From positions 124,001 to 188,000 of the forward strand of contig NZ_CP012918.1 of the NCBI RefSeq assembly GCF_001315015.1: 64,000 bases of DNA, written 5' to 3'. The position numbers and the translations under genes were made by a program. The notes beneath the pieces are model-generated. The model had not been told where the DNA came from. It did not search any database and was given only the letters and a program-made list of their open reading frames with translations. Each line of letters starts with the position of its first letter. Positions within the stretch are counted from its first letter, which is position 1. This stretch comes from Azospirillum brasilense. GTDB lineage: Bacteria; Pseudomonadota; Alphaproteobacteria; Azospirillales; Azospirillaceae. This document shows, piece after piece, positions 16,067 to 25,700 of the stretch.

Positions 16067-17860
16067 ATGGTAAATAGCAGCCAGGACTTCGAGGACTGCT
16101 CTTATGACGAGCTTGCGACGAAGCATGTTTCCGTGCGTCGCGTGCTCGGTCTGTTCAAGGCCTATTCCACCCGCCTGATCATGATGCTCATCCTGATCGT
16201 TGCGTCATCCGCTTTGGGCATGGCCTCGCCTTTTCTGTTGCGCGCCATCATTGATGATGCGTTGCCGAACGGCGATCTTGGGTTTTTGGCACTTCTCGCT
16301 GGCAGCCTGATCGTTCTCGCCTGTCTTGGGACCGTGATCGGTGTCCTTCAGGTGGCGATCACGTCAAGGGTTGGGCAGGCGATCATGCATGACTTGCGGG
16401 TGCGCGTTTACGCGCATCTGCAATCCCTGTCCCTCGGGTTCTTCATGACGACGCGGACGGGCGAGGTGCAGTCCCGCATCGCCAGCGACATCGGCGGTCT
16501 GCAGGCGCTCGTCACCCACACCGCAAGCGAGCTGACGCGCAACGTCAGCACGGTGGTGATGACGATAATCGCTATGCTGGCGCTGGAATGGCGACTGGCG
16601 CTGTTCTCATTTCTGGTTCTGCCGGCCGCGATCTGGATCAGCCATCGTGTCGGGAAGGTGCGGGAGGAGATCACCTACGAGCAGCAGCTTCGGATCGCCG
16701 ATATGTCGTCGATGGTGCAGGAATCCCTGTCGATCTCCGGCATCATCCTCGCACGCACGATGGGCCGCACCGACCATCTGACACGGCGGTTCGTCCGCAC
16801 CTCCGAGGGGGTGGCGGCGCTTGAGGTGCGATCCCACACCGCCGGTCAGTGGCAATGGGCGGTGATCGACTTGGTGCTGCAGGCTTTGCCGGCGTCGACT
16901 TTGCTGCTCGGCAGCATTCTGATGAGCCAGGGGACAGCGGCAGTGACCATCGGCACGATGGTCGCCATGGTCGCCTTGCAGGAGCAATTGCTCTGGCCGT
17001 TGGAGGAGGTTCTGAGGTCCGGCGTTGAGATCAGAACGACGCGTGCCTTGTTTGCGCGCATCTTCGATTATCTCGACCGGCCGGTCGAGACCCGTGAACG
17101 GCCCGGCCCAACCGTTCTTGATCGGAAGAGCATCCGTGGCGCGATCCGCCTCCATAAGGTTAGCTTCGCTTACGACGGGTCTCAGCGGCCGACAATCGAC
17201 GATGTCTCGATCGACATTCCTGCCGGATCTCATGTGGCGATCGTGGGCGCGACCGGATCGGGAAAGACGACGCTCGGCTACCTTCTTGCCCGGCTCTACG
17301 ATGTGGATGCGGGCTCGATCTGTTACGACGGCGTCGACGTTCGCGATCTGAGTTTCCAGTCGTTGACGGACATGCTCGGGGTGGTCCCCCAGGAACCGTA
17401 CCTGCTCAACGCGAGCATCGCCGACAATTTGCGTTTCGCCAGACCGGATGCCTCGGATGAGGATCTGATTGCAGCCGCCAAAGTCGCTCAGGTCCACGAA
17501 ATGATCTCGGCGCTTCCCAACGGCTACGACACGCTGGTCGGCGAACGCGGCTATCGTTTTTCCGGCGGCGAGAAGCAGCGCATCGCACTGGCGCGTACGC
17601 TCCTCCGGCGTCCCCGTGTGTTGCTGATGGATGAAGCGACCAGCGCGCTCGACCCCGTGACGGAGCGGGCGATGTCGCAGGCGCTTGAAACGATGGACAG
17701 GGAGTGCACCACGATCACCATCGCCCACCGTCTCTCCACAGTCCGGCATGCCGACCGGATCTTTGTGATGGATCATGGGCAGCTCGTCGAGCAAGGCAGG
17801 CATGATGAGTTGCTTGCACTCGGCGGCGTCTATGCCGAAATGGTCCGCTCGGCTCTCTAA
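16067..17860 (+). CDS. ABC exporter half-transporter (TMD-NBD)
   Basis: 597 residues. An N-terminal six-helix ABC_membrane domain (about 28-320) is followed by an ATPase: Walker A VGATGSGKTTLGYLL (about 392-406), Q-loop GVVPQEPYLL, signature FSGGEKQRIALA, Walker B VLLMDEATSALD and H-loop TIAHRLSTVRH. The pattern is that of multidrug/lipid exporters (MsbA/LmrA type), working as a homodimer. It lies 185 bp after the kinase and 198 bp before the RND adaptor on the same strand. Substrate unknown. Confidence 0.9.
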   Translation: MVNSSQDFEDCSYDELATKHVSVRRVLGLFKAYSTRLIMMLILIVASSALGMASPFLLRAIIDDALPNGDLGFLALLAGSLIVLACLGTVIGVLQVAITSRVGQAIMHDLRVRVYAHLQSLSLGFFMTTRTGEVQSRIASDIGGLQALVTHTASELTRNVSTVVMTIIAMLALEWRLALFSFLVLPAAIWISHRVGKVREEITYEQQLRIADMSSMVQESLSISGIILARTMGRTDHLTRRFVRTSEGVAALEVRSHTAGQWQWAVIDLVLQALPASTLLLGSILMSQGTAAVTIGTMVAMVALQEQLLWPLEEVLRSGVEIRTTRALFARIFDYLDRPVETRERPGPTVLDRKSIRGAIRLHKVSFAYDGSQRPTIDDVSIDIPAGSHVAIVGATGSGKTTLGYLLARLYDVDAGSICYDGVDVRDLSFQSLTDMLGVVPQEPYLLNASIADNLRFARPDASDEDLIAAAKVAQVHEMISALPNGYDTLVGERGYRFSGGEKQRIALARTLLRRPRVLLMDEATSALDPVTERAMSQALETMDRECTTITIAHRLSTVRHADRIFVMDHGQLVEQGRHDELLALGGVYAEMVRSAL

Positions 17861-18058
17861 CTGGTCTCATGGATTGTTGAGGCCTGGATCATGCAGCGAG
17901 TGGTTGGGTTCGGGCGCAGGCGTCATGGGCATCGCGGCGGCTCGCAACAATTTTTCCCTCTCCATCAAATCTCCACACGACCTCGAACGAAACGCAATCG
18001 GGTGCCGTCAGAGTGCCGGCGTTATTGCCGATAGCGGCCTGCGCCTGAAGGAAAGTGG

Positions 18059-19213
18059 ATGAGGATCGACCAGTTGCGCCGTCATGGTGGCGCCTGTACC
18101 CTGGTGGCGGTGATGTTGATGGGGTGTGAGCAATCCGAACCGGTCGCGGACAATCCGGCCCCGCAGGTTTCCGTTCTCACCGTTGCGCCATCCCGGCTGG
18201 AGCTGACCGACGATCTGCCGGGTCGCGTCGCCGCGTTGCGGGTTGCCGAGATCCGACCGCAGGTCAGCGGCATTGTGCTGCGCCGAAGCTTCGAGCAGGG
18301 CAGCGAGGTGGCCGCCGGCCAGCCGCTGTTCCAGATCGACCCGGCGCCGTTCAAGTCCGAGGTGGACATGGCCGCCGCCGCTTTGCAGCGGGCAACGGTG
18401 GGGCTGGAGCGTGCCAGGGTGCAGGTGGCGAGGCTGCAGCCGCTCCTCAAGGCCGATGCCGTCAGCCGCCAAGTCTACGATGACGCGGTGTTCCAGCGCG
18501 ACCAGGCCGTGGCCGACGTGGCGCAGGCCCGCGCGACCCTGGCCCGCCGCGAACTCGACCTGAAATTCGCCACGATGGAGGCGCCGATCCCGGGACGCAT
18601 CGACCAGGCGCTGGTGACCGAGGGGGCGCTGGTCGGCGGCAGCGACGGCAACCCGATGGCGCGCATCCAGCAGATGGATCAGGTCTATGTGGATGTGCGT
18701 CAGCCGGCGTCCTCGCTCGCTCCCCTGCGCAAGGCCATGGCCCTGCGGAAAGCGGACTCCGGGAATGGTCTGCCGGTCGCCATTCTGCGCGGCGACGGCG
18801 AACCGTACGAGGCGACCGGGCGCGTGCTGTTCTCGGGCATCTCCGTCGATCCCGGCACGGGCGACGTGCTGCTCCGCATCCTCGTCGACAACCCGCGGCG
18901 CGACCTGCTCCCGGGCATGTTCGTTCGTGCGCGGGTGCCGCGCACGAGCTACGCCGATGCCCTGACCCTTCCTCAGCAGGCGGTTGTGCGCGTCGGCGGC
19001 CAGCCGCAGGTGTGGACGCTCGACGGGAACGATCAGGCCTCCCTCAAGCCGGTGGAACTCGGCGAACTGGTGGACCGCCGCTATCGCGTCCGCGCCGGCC
19101 TCGAAGCCGGGCAGAGGATCGTGGTCGAGGGCATGGAGCGCCTGTCCGAGAGCGTCCCGGTGAGCGCGCGTGACTGGTCGGTTTCCAAACCGACCGCCAC
19201 CACCATGCGCTGA
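18059..19213 (+). CDS. RND efflux adaptor (membrane fusion protein)
   Basis: 384 residues. The N-terminus is a lipoprotein signal: basic start, hydrophobic stretch and lipobox LMGC (Cys about 23). The lipoyl half-motifs (RVAEIRPQVSGIVLRRSFEQ and the FATMEAPIPGRI repeat) flank an alpha-helical hairpin (AAAALQRATVGLERARVQVA). The beta-barrel part contains DPGTGDVLLRILVDNP. This is the AcrA/MexA family. It stands 20 bp before the RND pump gene. Since the pump is truncated, the adaptor probably has no partner encoded here. Confidence 0.9.
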   Translation: MRIDQLRRHGGACTLVAVMLMGCEQSEPVADNPAPQVSVLTVAPSRLELTDDLPGRVAALRVAEIRPQVSGIVLRRSFEQGSEVAAGQPLFQIDPAPFKSEVDMAAAALQRATVGLERARVQVARLQPLLKADAVSRQVYDDAVFQRDQAVADVAQARATLARRELDLKFATMEAPIPGRIDQALVTEGALVGGSDGNPMARIQQMDQVYVDVRQPASSLAPLRKAMALRKADSGNGLPVAILRGDGEPYEATGRVLFSGISVDPGTGDVLLRILVDNPRRDLLPGMFVRARVPRTSYADALTLPQQAVVRVGGQPQVWTLDGNDQASLKPVELGELVDRRYRVRAGLEAGQRIVVEGMERLSESVPVSARDWSVSKPTATTMR

Positions 19214-19233
19214 GCGGACAGGACGATCCCAAC

Positions 19234-20518
19234 ATGCCTCACTTCTTTATCGAACGCCCGGTGTTCGCCTGGGTCATCGCCCTGTTCATCATCCTGTTCG
19301 GTGTGATCGCCATTCCACAGCTGCCGATCGCCCGTTACCCATCGGTGGCGCCGCCGACCGTCAGCATCTTGGCAACCTACCCTGGGGCCAGCCCGCAGAC
19401 GATGAACGACGGTGTGATCAGCCTCATCGAGCGCGAGCTGTCGAGCGTCAAGAACCTGCTCTACTTCGAATCGGCGTCGGATGCCTCCGGATCGGCGACC
19501 GTCACCGCCACCTTCACGCCCGGCACCGACCCGGACATGGCCCAGGTCGATGTGCAGAACAAGCTCAAGTCCATTGAGCCGCGGCTGCCGCAGGTGGTGC
19601 GCCAGAATGGCCTGACCGTGGAGTCCGCGTCGTCGGGCTTCCTGATGATCGTCGGGTTGAAGTCCGATGACGGCCGTTTCGATGAAACCGCGCTCAGCGA
19701 CTACATGGCGCGCAACATCGTCGAGGAGCTGCGACGCATCGACGGCGTCGGTCGGGTGCAGTTGTTCGGCTCCGAGCAGGCGATGCGCGTCTGGGTCGAT
19801 CCAGCCAAGCTGATGGCCCATGGCCTGTCCATGAGCGACCTGACGGCGGCGATCAGCCAGCAGAACGTCCAGATCGCTCCCGGCAGCGTCGGTGCGTCGC
19901 CGACGCCGCCGGGCCAGACCGTGACCGTTCCGCTCACGATCCAGGGACAGCTGACCACACCGGAGGAATTCGCCGGCGTCGTGCTCCGTGCGGCCTCCGA
20001 CGGCTCGAAGGTGACGCTCGGCGACGTCGCGCGCGTCGAACTCGGGGCCCAGTCGTACAGCTTCCTCAACCGGGAGAACGGAAAGGCCACCACCGCCGCG
20101 TCCGTGCAGCTCACGCCCGGCGGCAACGCGGTGAGAACCGCCGAGGCCGTGCAGGCCCGCCTGGAAGAGCTGAGCAGGACCCTGCCCAAGGGCATGAGCC
20201 ATTCGATTCCCTTCAACACCGCTCCCTTCGTGAAGGTGTCGATCGAGAAGGTCATACAGACGCTGGCCGAGGCGATGCTGCTGGTTTTCCTGGTGATGTA
20301 CCTGTTCCTCCAGAACGTGCGCTGCACGCTCATCCCGGCCATCGTCGCGCCGATCGCGCTGCTCGGCACCTTCGCCGTGATGCTGGCCGCGGGCTTCTCG
20401 ATCAACGTCCTGACCATGTTCGGGATGGTGCTCGCCATCGGCATCATCGTCGACGACGCCATCGTCGTGGTCGAGAACGTCGAGCGCATCATGGCCCGGG
20501 AAGGGCTGGCGCCGAAAT
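19234..20518 (+). pseudogene. RND efflux pump, truncated after TM4
   Basis: Codes for the first about 428 residues of an AcrB/MexB-type HAE1 pump (normally about 1040): FFIERPVFAWVIALFIILFG, porter domain with YPGASPQTM, and TM4 with the proton-relay pair in GIIVDDAIVVVENVERIM. Immediately after MAREGLAP the pump sequence stops and outer-membrane-factor sequence begins. In the pump frame translation continues out of phase to 20733, giving a nonsense tail. The rest of the pump (TM5-12, second porter half) is deleted. Confidence 0.92.
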
Positions 20519-20680
20519 TCCCAACGCCAGCTCTACATGGCGCGACAGGCCTTGCTGGACCTGCGCCGCGACGCGTTGGGCAACGCGGTTGCGCTCTACA
20601 AGGCACTGGGCGGCGCGATGGACGACGACGAGCCCGTCACTCCGTCCCTTGGCACCGCGTCACCATCGAACCGTCCCTGA
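20519..20680 (+). pseudogene. Last 53 codons of an RND outer-membrane factor
   Basis: In the +1 frame relative to the pump, 20519-20680 reads SQRQLYMARQALLDLRRDAL, then GNAVALYKALGGAMDDDEP, with a TGA stop at 20678. QLY.ARQALLDLR....NAVALYKALGG is the classic C-terminus of OprM/NodT-type channel proteins. It shows that the original operon was adaptor-pump-channel and that one deletion of several kb joined mid-pump to the end of the channel gene. Confidence 0.85.
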
Positions 20681-20788
20681 CAAGTCTGTGGCCGTGCATG
20701 AAACACCCGAAACGAAAAGCACCCGACGGCTGACGGGAAGGGTGGAGGGTGGCCATGCCTGAACGGCTTGCCCGCAAGGGCCCTTTGC

Positions 20789-20818
20789 AATATCAATCCA
20801 TCCGTATGGATTGATATT
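20789..20818. promoter_or_regulatory. Perfect palindromic operator before tetR
   Basis: AATATCAATCCAT-CCGT-ATGGATTGATATT: 13-bp arms match exactly around a four-base centre. It ends 20 bp before the TetR start. Such a palindrome next to a tetR gene is the usual autoregulatory operator, and no other open region separates it from the gene. It could serve the MFS gene by co-transcription. Confidence 0.8.
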
Positions 20819-20837
20819 TGGTTTGGGGGAGATTTTC

Positions 20838-21383
20838 GTGGGACGTCTGCCGACGATCGACCGGAACAGGGTCCTCGACATTGCCGAAAGCCTCGTGCTG
20901 ACGGCGGGCACCGGCGGCTTGACGATGGATGCCGTTGCCAAGGCCGCCGGCGTCTCGAAAGGCGGCGTGCAGTCGCGCTTCGGCAGCAAGGACGAGCTGA
21001 TCGCCGCGATGATCGAACGCTGGGCGTGCGAGTACGACGCCCAGATCACCGCCGCCGTCGGACCGGCGCCGACGCCTGTCGAGGCGGTGCGCGGTCACGT
21101 CGAAGCCACCATGGCGATGGACGCCGCCGGCCACGCCCGGGCCGCCGGCATGATGGCGGCGTTGATCGAGGCCAAACGGCACATCGACAGCACCAAGGCT
21201 TGGTACGATGAGCGGTTCGGCGGGCTGGCCCCCTGTTCCACGGAAGGGCGCCGGGCCAGGATCGCGCTTCTGGCCACCGAAGGGGCCTTTCTCCTGCGCG
21301 CCTTCGGCTTCATGGACTTCCGCGACGAGGACTGGAGCGGCCTCGAGCGCGACCTGCGCGCGCTTCTCGACGAGGGGCTCTGA
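20838..21383 (+). CDS. TetR-family repressor
   Basis: 181 residues from the GTG at 20838, chosen because GGGGGAGA lies 5 bases upstream. The N-terminal HTH reads TMDAVAKAAGVSKGGVQSRF followed by GSKDELIAAMIERW. The C-terminal ligand domain ends MDFRDEDWSGLERDLRALLD. It lies 60 bp before the MFS pump on the same strand; TetR plus a 14-TM pump recalls the SmvR-SmvA and QacR-QacA pairs. It probably binds the palindrome at 20789 and is released by a cationic or lipophilic ligand. Confidence 0.88.
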   Translation: MGRLPTIDRNRVLDIAESLVLTAGTGGLTMDAVAKAAGVSKGGVQSRFGSKDELIAAMIERWACEYDAQITAAVGPAPTPVEAVRGHVEATMAMDAAGHARAAGMMAALIEAKRHIDSTKAWYDERFGGLAPCSTEGRRARIALLATEGAFLLRAFGFMDFRDEDWSGLERDLRALLDEGL

Positions 21384-21443
21384 GGGAAGGCCTGAGTCTT
21401 TCCCGCCGGTACGCCACGCTCATAACCATCAAGGACTCTTCCC

Positions 21444-22973
21444 ATGTTCCCCGGCACGCGATGGCTGATCCTGGCCACCGTTTCCAGCGCCCTGTTCCTG
21501 ATCGTCGTCGACATGACGGTGCTCTACACCGCCTTGCCGACGCTCACCCGTGAACTGGGGGCCACCGCCTCCCAGAAGCTCTGGATCGTGAACGCCTACC
21601 CCCTGGTGATGGCGGGGCTGTTGTCCGGGTTGGGCACGCTGGGTGACCGGGTCGGGCACAAGCTGATGTTCACGGCCGGCCTCCTCGTGTTCGGCGCGGC
21701 GTCGTTCGGCGCTGCCTTCGCGCCTTCGCCGGCAACCCTGATCGCCGCGCGGACGGTGCTGGCGGTCGGCGCGGCGATGATGATGCCGGCGACGCTGTCC
21801 TTGATCCGCCTCACCTTCACGGACGCGGAGGAGCGGTCGCTCGCCATCGGCATCTGGGCCGCCGTCGCCTCCGGCGGTGCTGCGGCCGGTCCGGTGATGG
21901 GAGGGGCGCTGCTGGAGCATTTCTGGTGGGGCTCGGTCTTCCTGATCAACGTGCCGGTGGTTGTGGCCGCGCTCGCCGCCAGCACCCTTCTGCTGACCAA
22001 CCGCCCCGGAGACGCCGGGCGTCCCTGGGACCTGATCGGTTCGGTTCAGGTCATGGTCGGCCTCAGCGGCCTGATCTATGCGCTGAAGGAAACCGCCAAG
22101 CGTGACCCCTCGTGGGGAATGGCCGTGCTGACGCTGCTCGTCGGTCTGCTCGCCATGGCGCAGTTTGTGCGACGACAGCGCCGCAGCCGCTTTCCCCTGA
22201 TCGACTTTTCACTCTTCGCCGACCTACGCTTTTCCGCGGGCGTGGCCACCGCCCTGGCCGCGGCCGCGGCGCTGATCGGGGTGGAGCTGGTGTTCAGCCA
22301 ACGTCTCCAGCTTGTGCTGGGGCTTTTGCCTTTCGAGGCCGGACTGCTGATCCTGCCGATCCCGCTGGCCGCTCTGGTCGCGGCACCGCTGACCGGGGCG
22401 GCGCTGTCGCGGCTTGGATCCGCGCGCGTGCTTTGGGGCGCACTCCTGGTGACCGGCTTGGCTCTGCTGGCTTTCCTCGCCAGCCACGACGGTCCGGCCA
22501 GACTGTGGATCGCGGCCCTCACGGTAATGGGGCTTGGGAGCGGCGCCGCGATGACGGCGGCGTCCTCGGCCATCATGCTCTCGGCCCCCGAGGACCGGGC
22601 CGGAATGGCGGCGTCGGTCGAGGAGGTTTCCTATGAGCTGGGAGGAACGCTCGGCATCGCGCTGCTGGGCAGCCTGATGTCGCTGCTTTACACGCGGGCC
22701 ATGTTCGTGCCGCCGGGTATTGCGATTGCTCCCGAGGCGCGCGACAGTATTGATGAGGCCCTTGCTCTATCGGAAGAACTGGTTCCATCCCAGGCCGAGC
22801 AGGTGATCAGCGTGGCCCGGGTGGCCTTCGACCAAGCCTTCACTGGTGTCGTCGGCACAGCCGCCCTGATGCTGATTGCCGTCGCCTTCGTCGTGCGTCG
22901 CATGCTTGCCGATCAGGAAGGGGCGAAAGACAACGGTTCTTCGAAGCGACGGGTTGATGGCTGCCGAGGTTGA
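21444..22973 (+). CDS. MFS multidrug efflux pump, DHA2 (14-TM) type
   Basis: 509 residues, about 14 hydrophobic helices. Motif D1 is LIVVDMTVLYTALPTLTREL, motif A is GTLGDRVGHKLMF and motif C-like GGAAAGPVMGGAL is present, as in SmvA/QacA/EmrB proteins. Proton-driven export of biocides, dyes or drugs is the family role. The conserved Asp in TM1 (VVDMT) is present. Together with tetR it forms an intact unit, unlike the broken RND operon upstream. The tail past residue about 495 is hydrophilic. Confidence 0.9.
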   Translation: MFPGTRWLILATVSSALFLIVVDMTVLYTALPTLTRELGATASQKLWIVNAYPLVMAGLLSGLGTLGDRVGHKLMFTAGLLVFGAASFGAAFAPSPATLIAARTVLAVGAAMMMPATLSLIRLTFTDAEERSLAIGIWAAVASGGAAAGPVMGGALLEHFWWGSVFLINVPVVVAALAASTLLLTNRPGDAGRPWDLIGSVQVMVGLSGLIYALKETAKRDPSWGMAVLTLLVGLLAMAQFVRRQRRSRFPLIDFSLFADLRFSAGVATALAAAAALIGVELVFSQRLQLVLGLLPFEAGLLILPIPLAALVAAPLTGAALSRLGSARVLWGALLVTGLALLAFLASHDGPARLWIAALTVMGLGSGAAMTAASSAIMLSAPEDRAGMAASVEEVSYELGGTLGIALLGSLMSLLYTRAMFVPPGIAIAPEARDSIDEALALSEELVPSQAEQVISVARVAFDQAFTGVVGTAALMLIAVAFVVRRMLADQEGAKDNGSSKRRVDGCRG

Positions 22974-23306
22974 TGCGTCTGGCGGGCGGCATCCGCGCTT
23001 CCCATCAGGCGATCTCGTTGCCACCGGTTGTAAACGGCGCGTCGACCCAACCCGCGCTTCCAAGATCCAGGCAGAGTTGGAGGCGGCACCGTCTGCCTAA
23101 GCCGAGCCGGGAAACCCGGCGCGGTTCAGTTGTGGATGTCTGATGCCTGCGGCCACTCTCTCCAGCAGCTTGAAGACGGAGAACAGCGTCACCACGGTCA
23201 ACGCCTTGATCGTTTCGCCGATGGTCAACACGCCCGCCGCGTTGTTGCACGGATGGATCTGGTGGGATAGGTCGTGGGCCGATCTTCGTCAGCCGGATTT
23301 CCCGCG
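22974..23306. other. Gap between the MFS gene and IS5
   Basis: About 330 bp. I see no credible gene or RNA. It should contain the MFS terminator and the left end of the IS5 element near 23260-23306, but neither boundary was clear. Confidence 0.3.
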
Positions 23307-24275
23307 ATGCCGCACAAGGCGAACGCCGCTCGTCGCCATCACATTCCTCGGCCGCGGCGCACAGTGACGAATTGGGCCGAGTACGACGTGGCCCTGCGCC
23401 AGCGTGGCAGCCTCACGCTCTGGGTCACTGACGAAGTGATCGAGCACTGGAAAGCGGCGCCGCGCCAAACGCCCGGTCGACAGGCGAGCTATTCGGACCT
23501 GACAATCACGACAGCGCTGATGCTGAGGGCGGTGTTCCGGCTGGCGTTGCGGCAGACCGAGGGGCTGCTCGCCTCCATCCTCCAGTTGCTCGGGCTGGAA
23601 CTGCCGGTTCCGGATCACTCCACCATCGCGCGCCGAACCCGGACGGTGACGCTGCCGTCAGTGCCGCGCTCGAGCGGCGAGCCCATTCATCTGCTGGTGG
23701 ACAGCACCGGGCTGAAGCTGTGTGGGCCGGGCGAATGGCTGTTTAAGAAGCACGGCACGAAGCGGCGGCGTTCCTGGCGCGCCCTGCACCTCGGGATGGA
23801 CGCGGGCAGCGGCCGGATCGTTGCGGCCACGCTGACCGAGCGCGGCATCGATGATGCCTCGCAGGTCGCCCCCTTGCTCGATCAGGTCGCCGAGCCCGTC
23901 GCCTCGGTGACCGGCGACGGCGCCTACGACTGAACCGGGGTCTATGCGGCGGTCCACGAGCGCCATCCCGAGGCCGCGGTGGTGGCGCCGCCACGCCGCG
24001 ATGCCGTGCTCAGCAACACGGCCGAAACCGCGCCGACCCAACGCGACCGCCACATCCAGATGATCGCTGAGACCGGGCGGATGACGTGGCAGCGGACCAG
24101 CGGCTATAACAAGAGGGCCGGCGTGGAGAGCCAAATGGCGCGCTGGAAGGGCGTCCTCGGCGAGGGGCTGCGCTTCCATTCTGATCAGGCGCAGGCCACG
24201 GAAGTCGCCGTTGGCGTCCTGGTCCTCAAACGCATGCTCGACCTCGGACGCCCGAACTCCGTCCGCATCGCCTAA
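23307..24275 (+). pseudogene. IS5-family transposase with nonsense codon
   Basis: 322-codon frame: MPHKANAARRHHIPRPRRTV, NWAEYDVALRQRGSLTLWV, first Asp in LLVDSTGLKLCG, second Asp in VTGDGAYD, Glu region AETAPTQRDRHIQM ... WQRTSGYNKRAGVE. A single TGA at 23931-23933 interrupts it just after GDGAYD. The related fragment at 13505 has GGA there, so one G to T change explains it. Otherwise full length. Confidence 0.88.
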
Positions 24276-24329
24276 GCAAAACGGGGGCTGGGGCAGTCTC
24301 TGGCGCTCCTCTCCTCGCTGCAACACTCC

Positions 24330-24420
24330 GTCGGACGCCCAAACTCCGTCCGCGTTGCCTGATCATCAACAGGACTGGGGCGATCTCTTGCCCGCTCGCC
24401 TCGCTGCATCACGCCGGTCA
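24330..24420 (+). repeat. Second copy of the IS5 3' tail
   Basis: CGGACGCCCAAACTCCGTCC (24334 on) repeats the last codons of the transposase at about 24247 with a few changes. The following about 60 bp also match the DNA after the transposase stop (tggggc-atctctggcg... ctcctcgctgcaacac). It is the remnant of another IS5 copy's right end lying in tandem. Confidence 0.65.
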
Positions 24421-24519
24421 GCATCCAAATCCTACGGCCGTTCAACGGACACCGATACACCGCCAACCTCCATGGATTTCCCCAGTGAGCTTTATAGGCT
24501 ATCTTAAATTTTGCCCAAC

Positions 24520-24533
24520 TTGACCGCAGTCAA
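24520..24533. promoter_or_regulatory. FNR/Dnr-type box before the 47-residue membrane protein
   Basis: TTGACCGCAGTCAA, a perfect TTGAC-N4-GTCAA dyad, 191 bp before the ATG of the small gene at 24725. Confidence 0.75.
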
Positions 24534-24626
24534 CGTTTTTACCAATGCAAGCACTCTATGTTTTCGGAGCTTCAGGATAGGCAAACCTGATCATGCTGCG
24601 TTCCTCTCTCCCGTAGCATGTCCCCA

Positions 24627-24655
24627 GGCCGGCACTCTTTTCCAGAGTGCCGGCC
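24627..24655 (+). other. 12-bp perfect stem-loop in the leader of the small gene
   Basis: GGCCGGCACTCT-TTTCC-AGAGTGCCGGCC: exact 12-bp arms and a five-base loop, between the FNR box and the ribosome-binding site. Could be a leader structure, an attenuator or a relic terminator; no T-tract follows. Confidence 0.65.
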
Positions 24656-24724
24656 TCCTCCCCCGCCGGTCCAAAGCTCAGCAGCAACACGCGCAGAGCA
24701 AACTGCGCCATTGGAGGAAAGCCC

Positions 24725-24868
24725 ATGTCGTTCACGAATTTTGCTCTCGGTCTTGTCTTTGCCGGCGCCGCCATCGTCATGCTTTTCACCATCTGGGTGG
24801 GGCTGATCCTCGGCCACCATGCCGCTTGGCGTTGGATGGCCCACAAACTCGGATTCTCCAACAACTGA
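24725..24868 (+). CDS. 47-residue single-pass membrane protein
   Basis: ATG preceded by GGAGGAAA. One hydrophobic helix (about residues 7-31, ALGLVFAGAAIVMLFTIWVG), then LGHHAAWRWMAHKLGFSNN with a paired His and two Trp. I do not recognise it. The FNR-type box upstream and the position 1.85 kb before nirS suggest it belongs to the denitrification or microaerobic set, with IS debris inserted between. Small single-helix proteins of this kind often are oxidase or reductase accessory subunits, but that is only analogy. Confidence 0.65.
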   Translation: MSFTNFALGLVFAGAAIVMLFTIWVGLILGHHAAWRWMAHKLGFSNN

Positions 24869-24897
24869 GCTATGCGGGGAAATGGGGCACGGTCCGA

Positions 24898-25680
24898 TCA
24901 GGCGGCGCTCTGTGACGCGGCTTGTGTGGCCTCGATGCCGTTGCGGAACGTGACGCCCTCAATGACCTTGGGCAACAGGTTTTCGCCTTGGAGGCGGCGC
25001 CAGGTTTTGGCTGCGGCGGTGATCAGCTTGAAGACCATCAGCTTGGCGGCTTCCTGCGACAGCGTCCCCTTGGCGCGGATGGTCCCGTGGCGGACGGTGG
25101 CGAAGACACTCTCAATGGGATTCGTGGTCCGAATATGCTCCCAGTGCTCGGCAGGGAGGTCGTAGAAGGCGAGCAACGCCTCGCGGTCCTTGGTCAGGCA
25201 TTCGACCGCCTTGCTGTGTTTGGCCGCATACTCCTTGGCAAAGGTCGCCAAGGCGGCTTCCGCCGTCTCGCCGTCCGGCGCCATCCAGATCTCGCGGAGG
25301 TCCTGCTTGATCGTCGGCTGGACGGACTTGGCGACCTTGTTCAGCACGTTGGCGGTCTTGTGCACCCAGCAGTGCTGGTGCCGGGTGGTCGGGAAGACTT
25401 CCTCCAGCGCCTTCCAGAAGCCGAGCGCGCCGTCGGCCATCACCAGTTCCGGAGGGATGCTCAGACCGCGGGCCTGGAGGTAGGCACCATCTGCCCCGAT
25501 GTGGACGTAGCGCCGCGCCGACAGGTCGCGCTTTTGCCAGCGTGTGTAGTCGGCCGCCCAATCCTCCTTCAGCCGGACGATCACGGATGGCGACAGGTTC
25601 GGGGCGTCCTTGCCGAGCAAGTCGCTGTGCGTGTCGTGGAAATCGCCGGGGGAGACGCCGCCCAGGTACAACACCGGCAA
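24898..25680 (-). pseudogene. IS256-family (Mutator) transposase, truncated and internally deleted
   Basis: The minus-strand frame opens inside the protein (PVLYLGGVSPGDFHDTHSDL) and ends ATQAASQSAA. Present: second-Asp and Glu regions in LVMADGALGFWKALEEVFPT, HCWVHKTANVLNKV, TTNPIESVFATVRH. Between HIGADGAYLQ and ARGLSIPPEL about 40-50 residues of the family are missing, apparently lost by a deletion that kept the frame. The N-terminal third is cut off at 25681 by IS110 sequence. Confidence 0.85.
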
Positions 25681-25700
25681 CAGGGCATCCAGGCTTCTGG

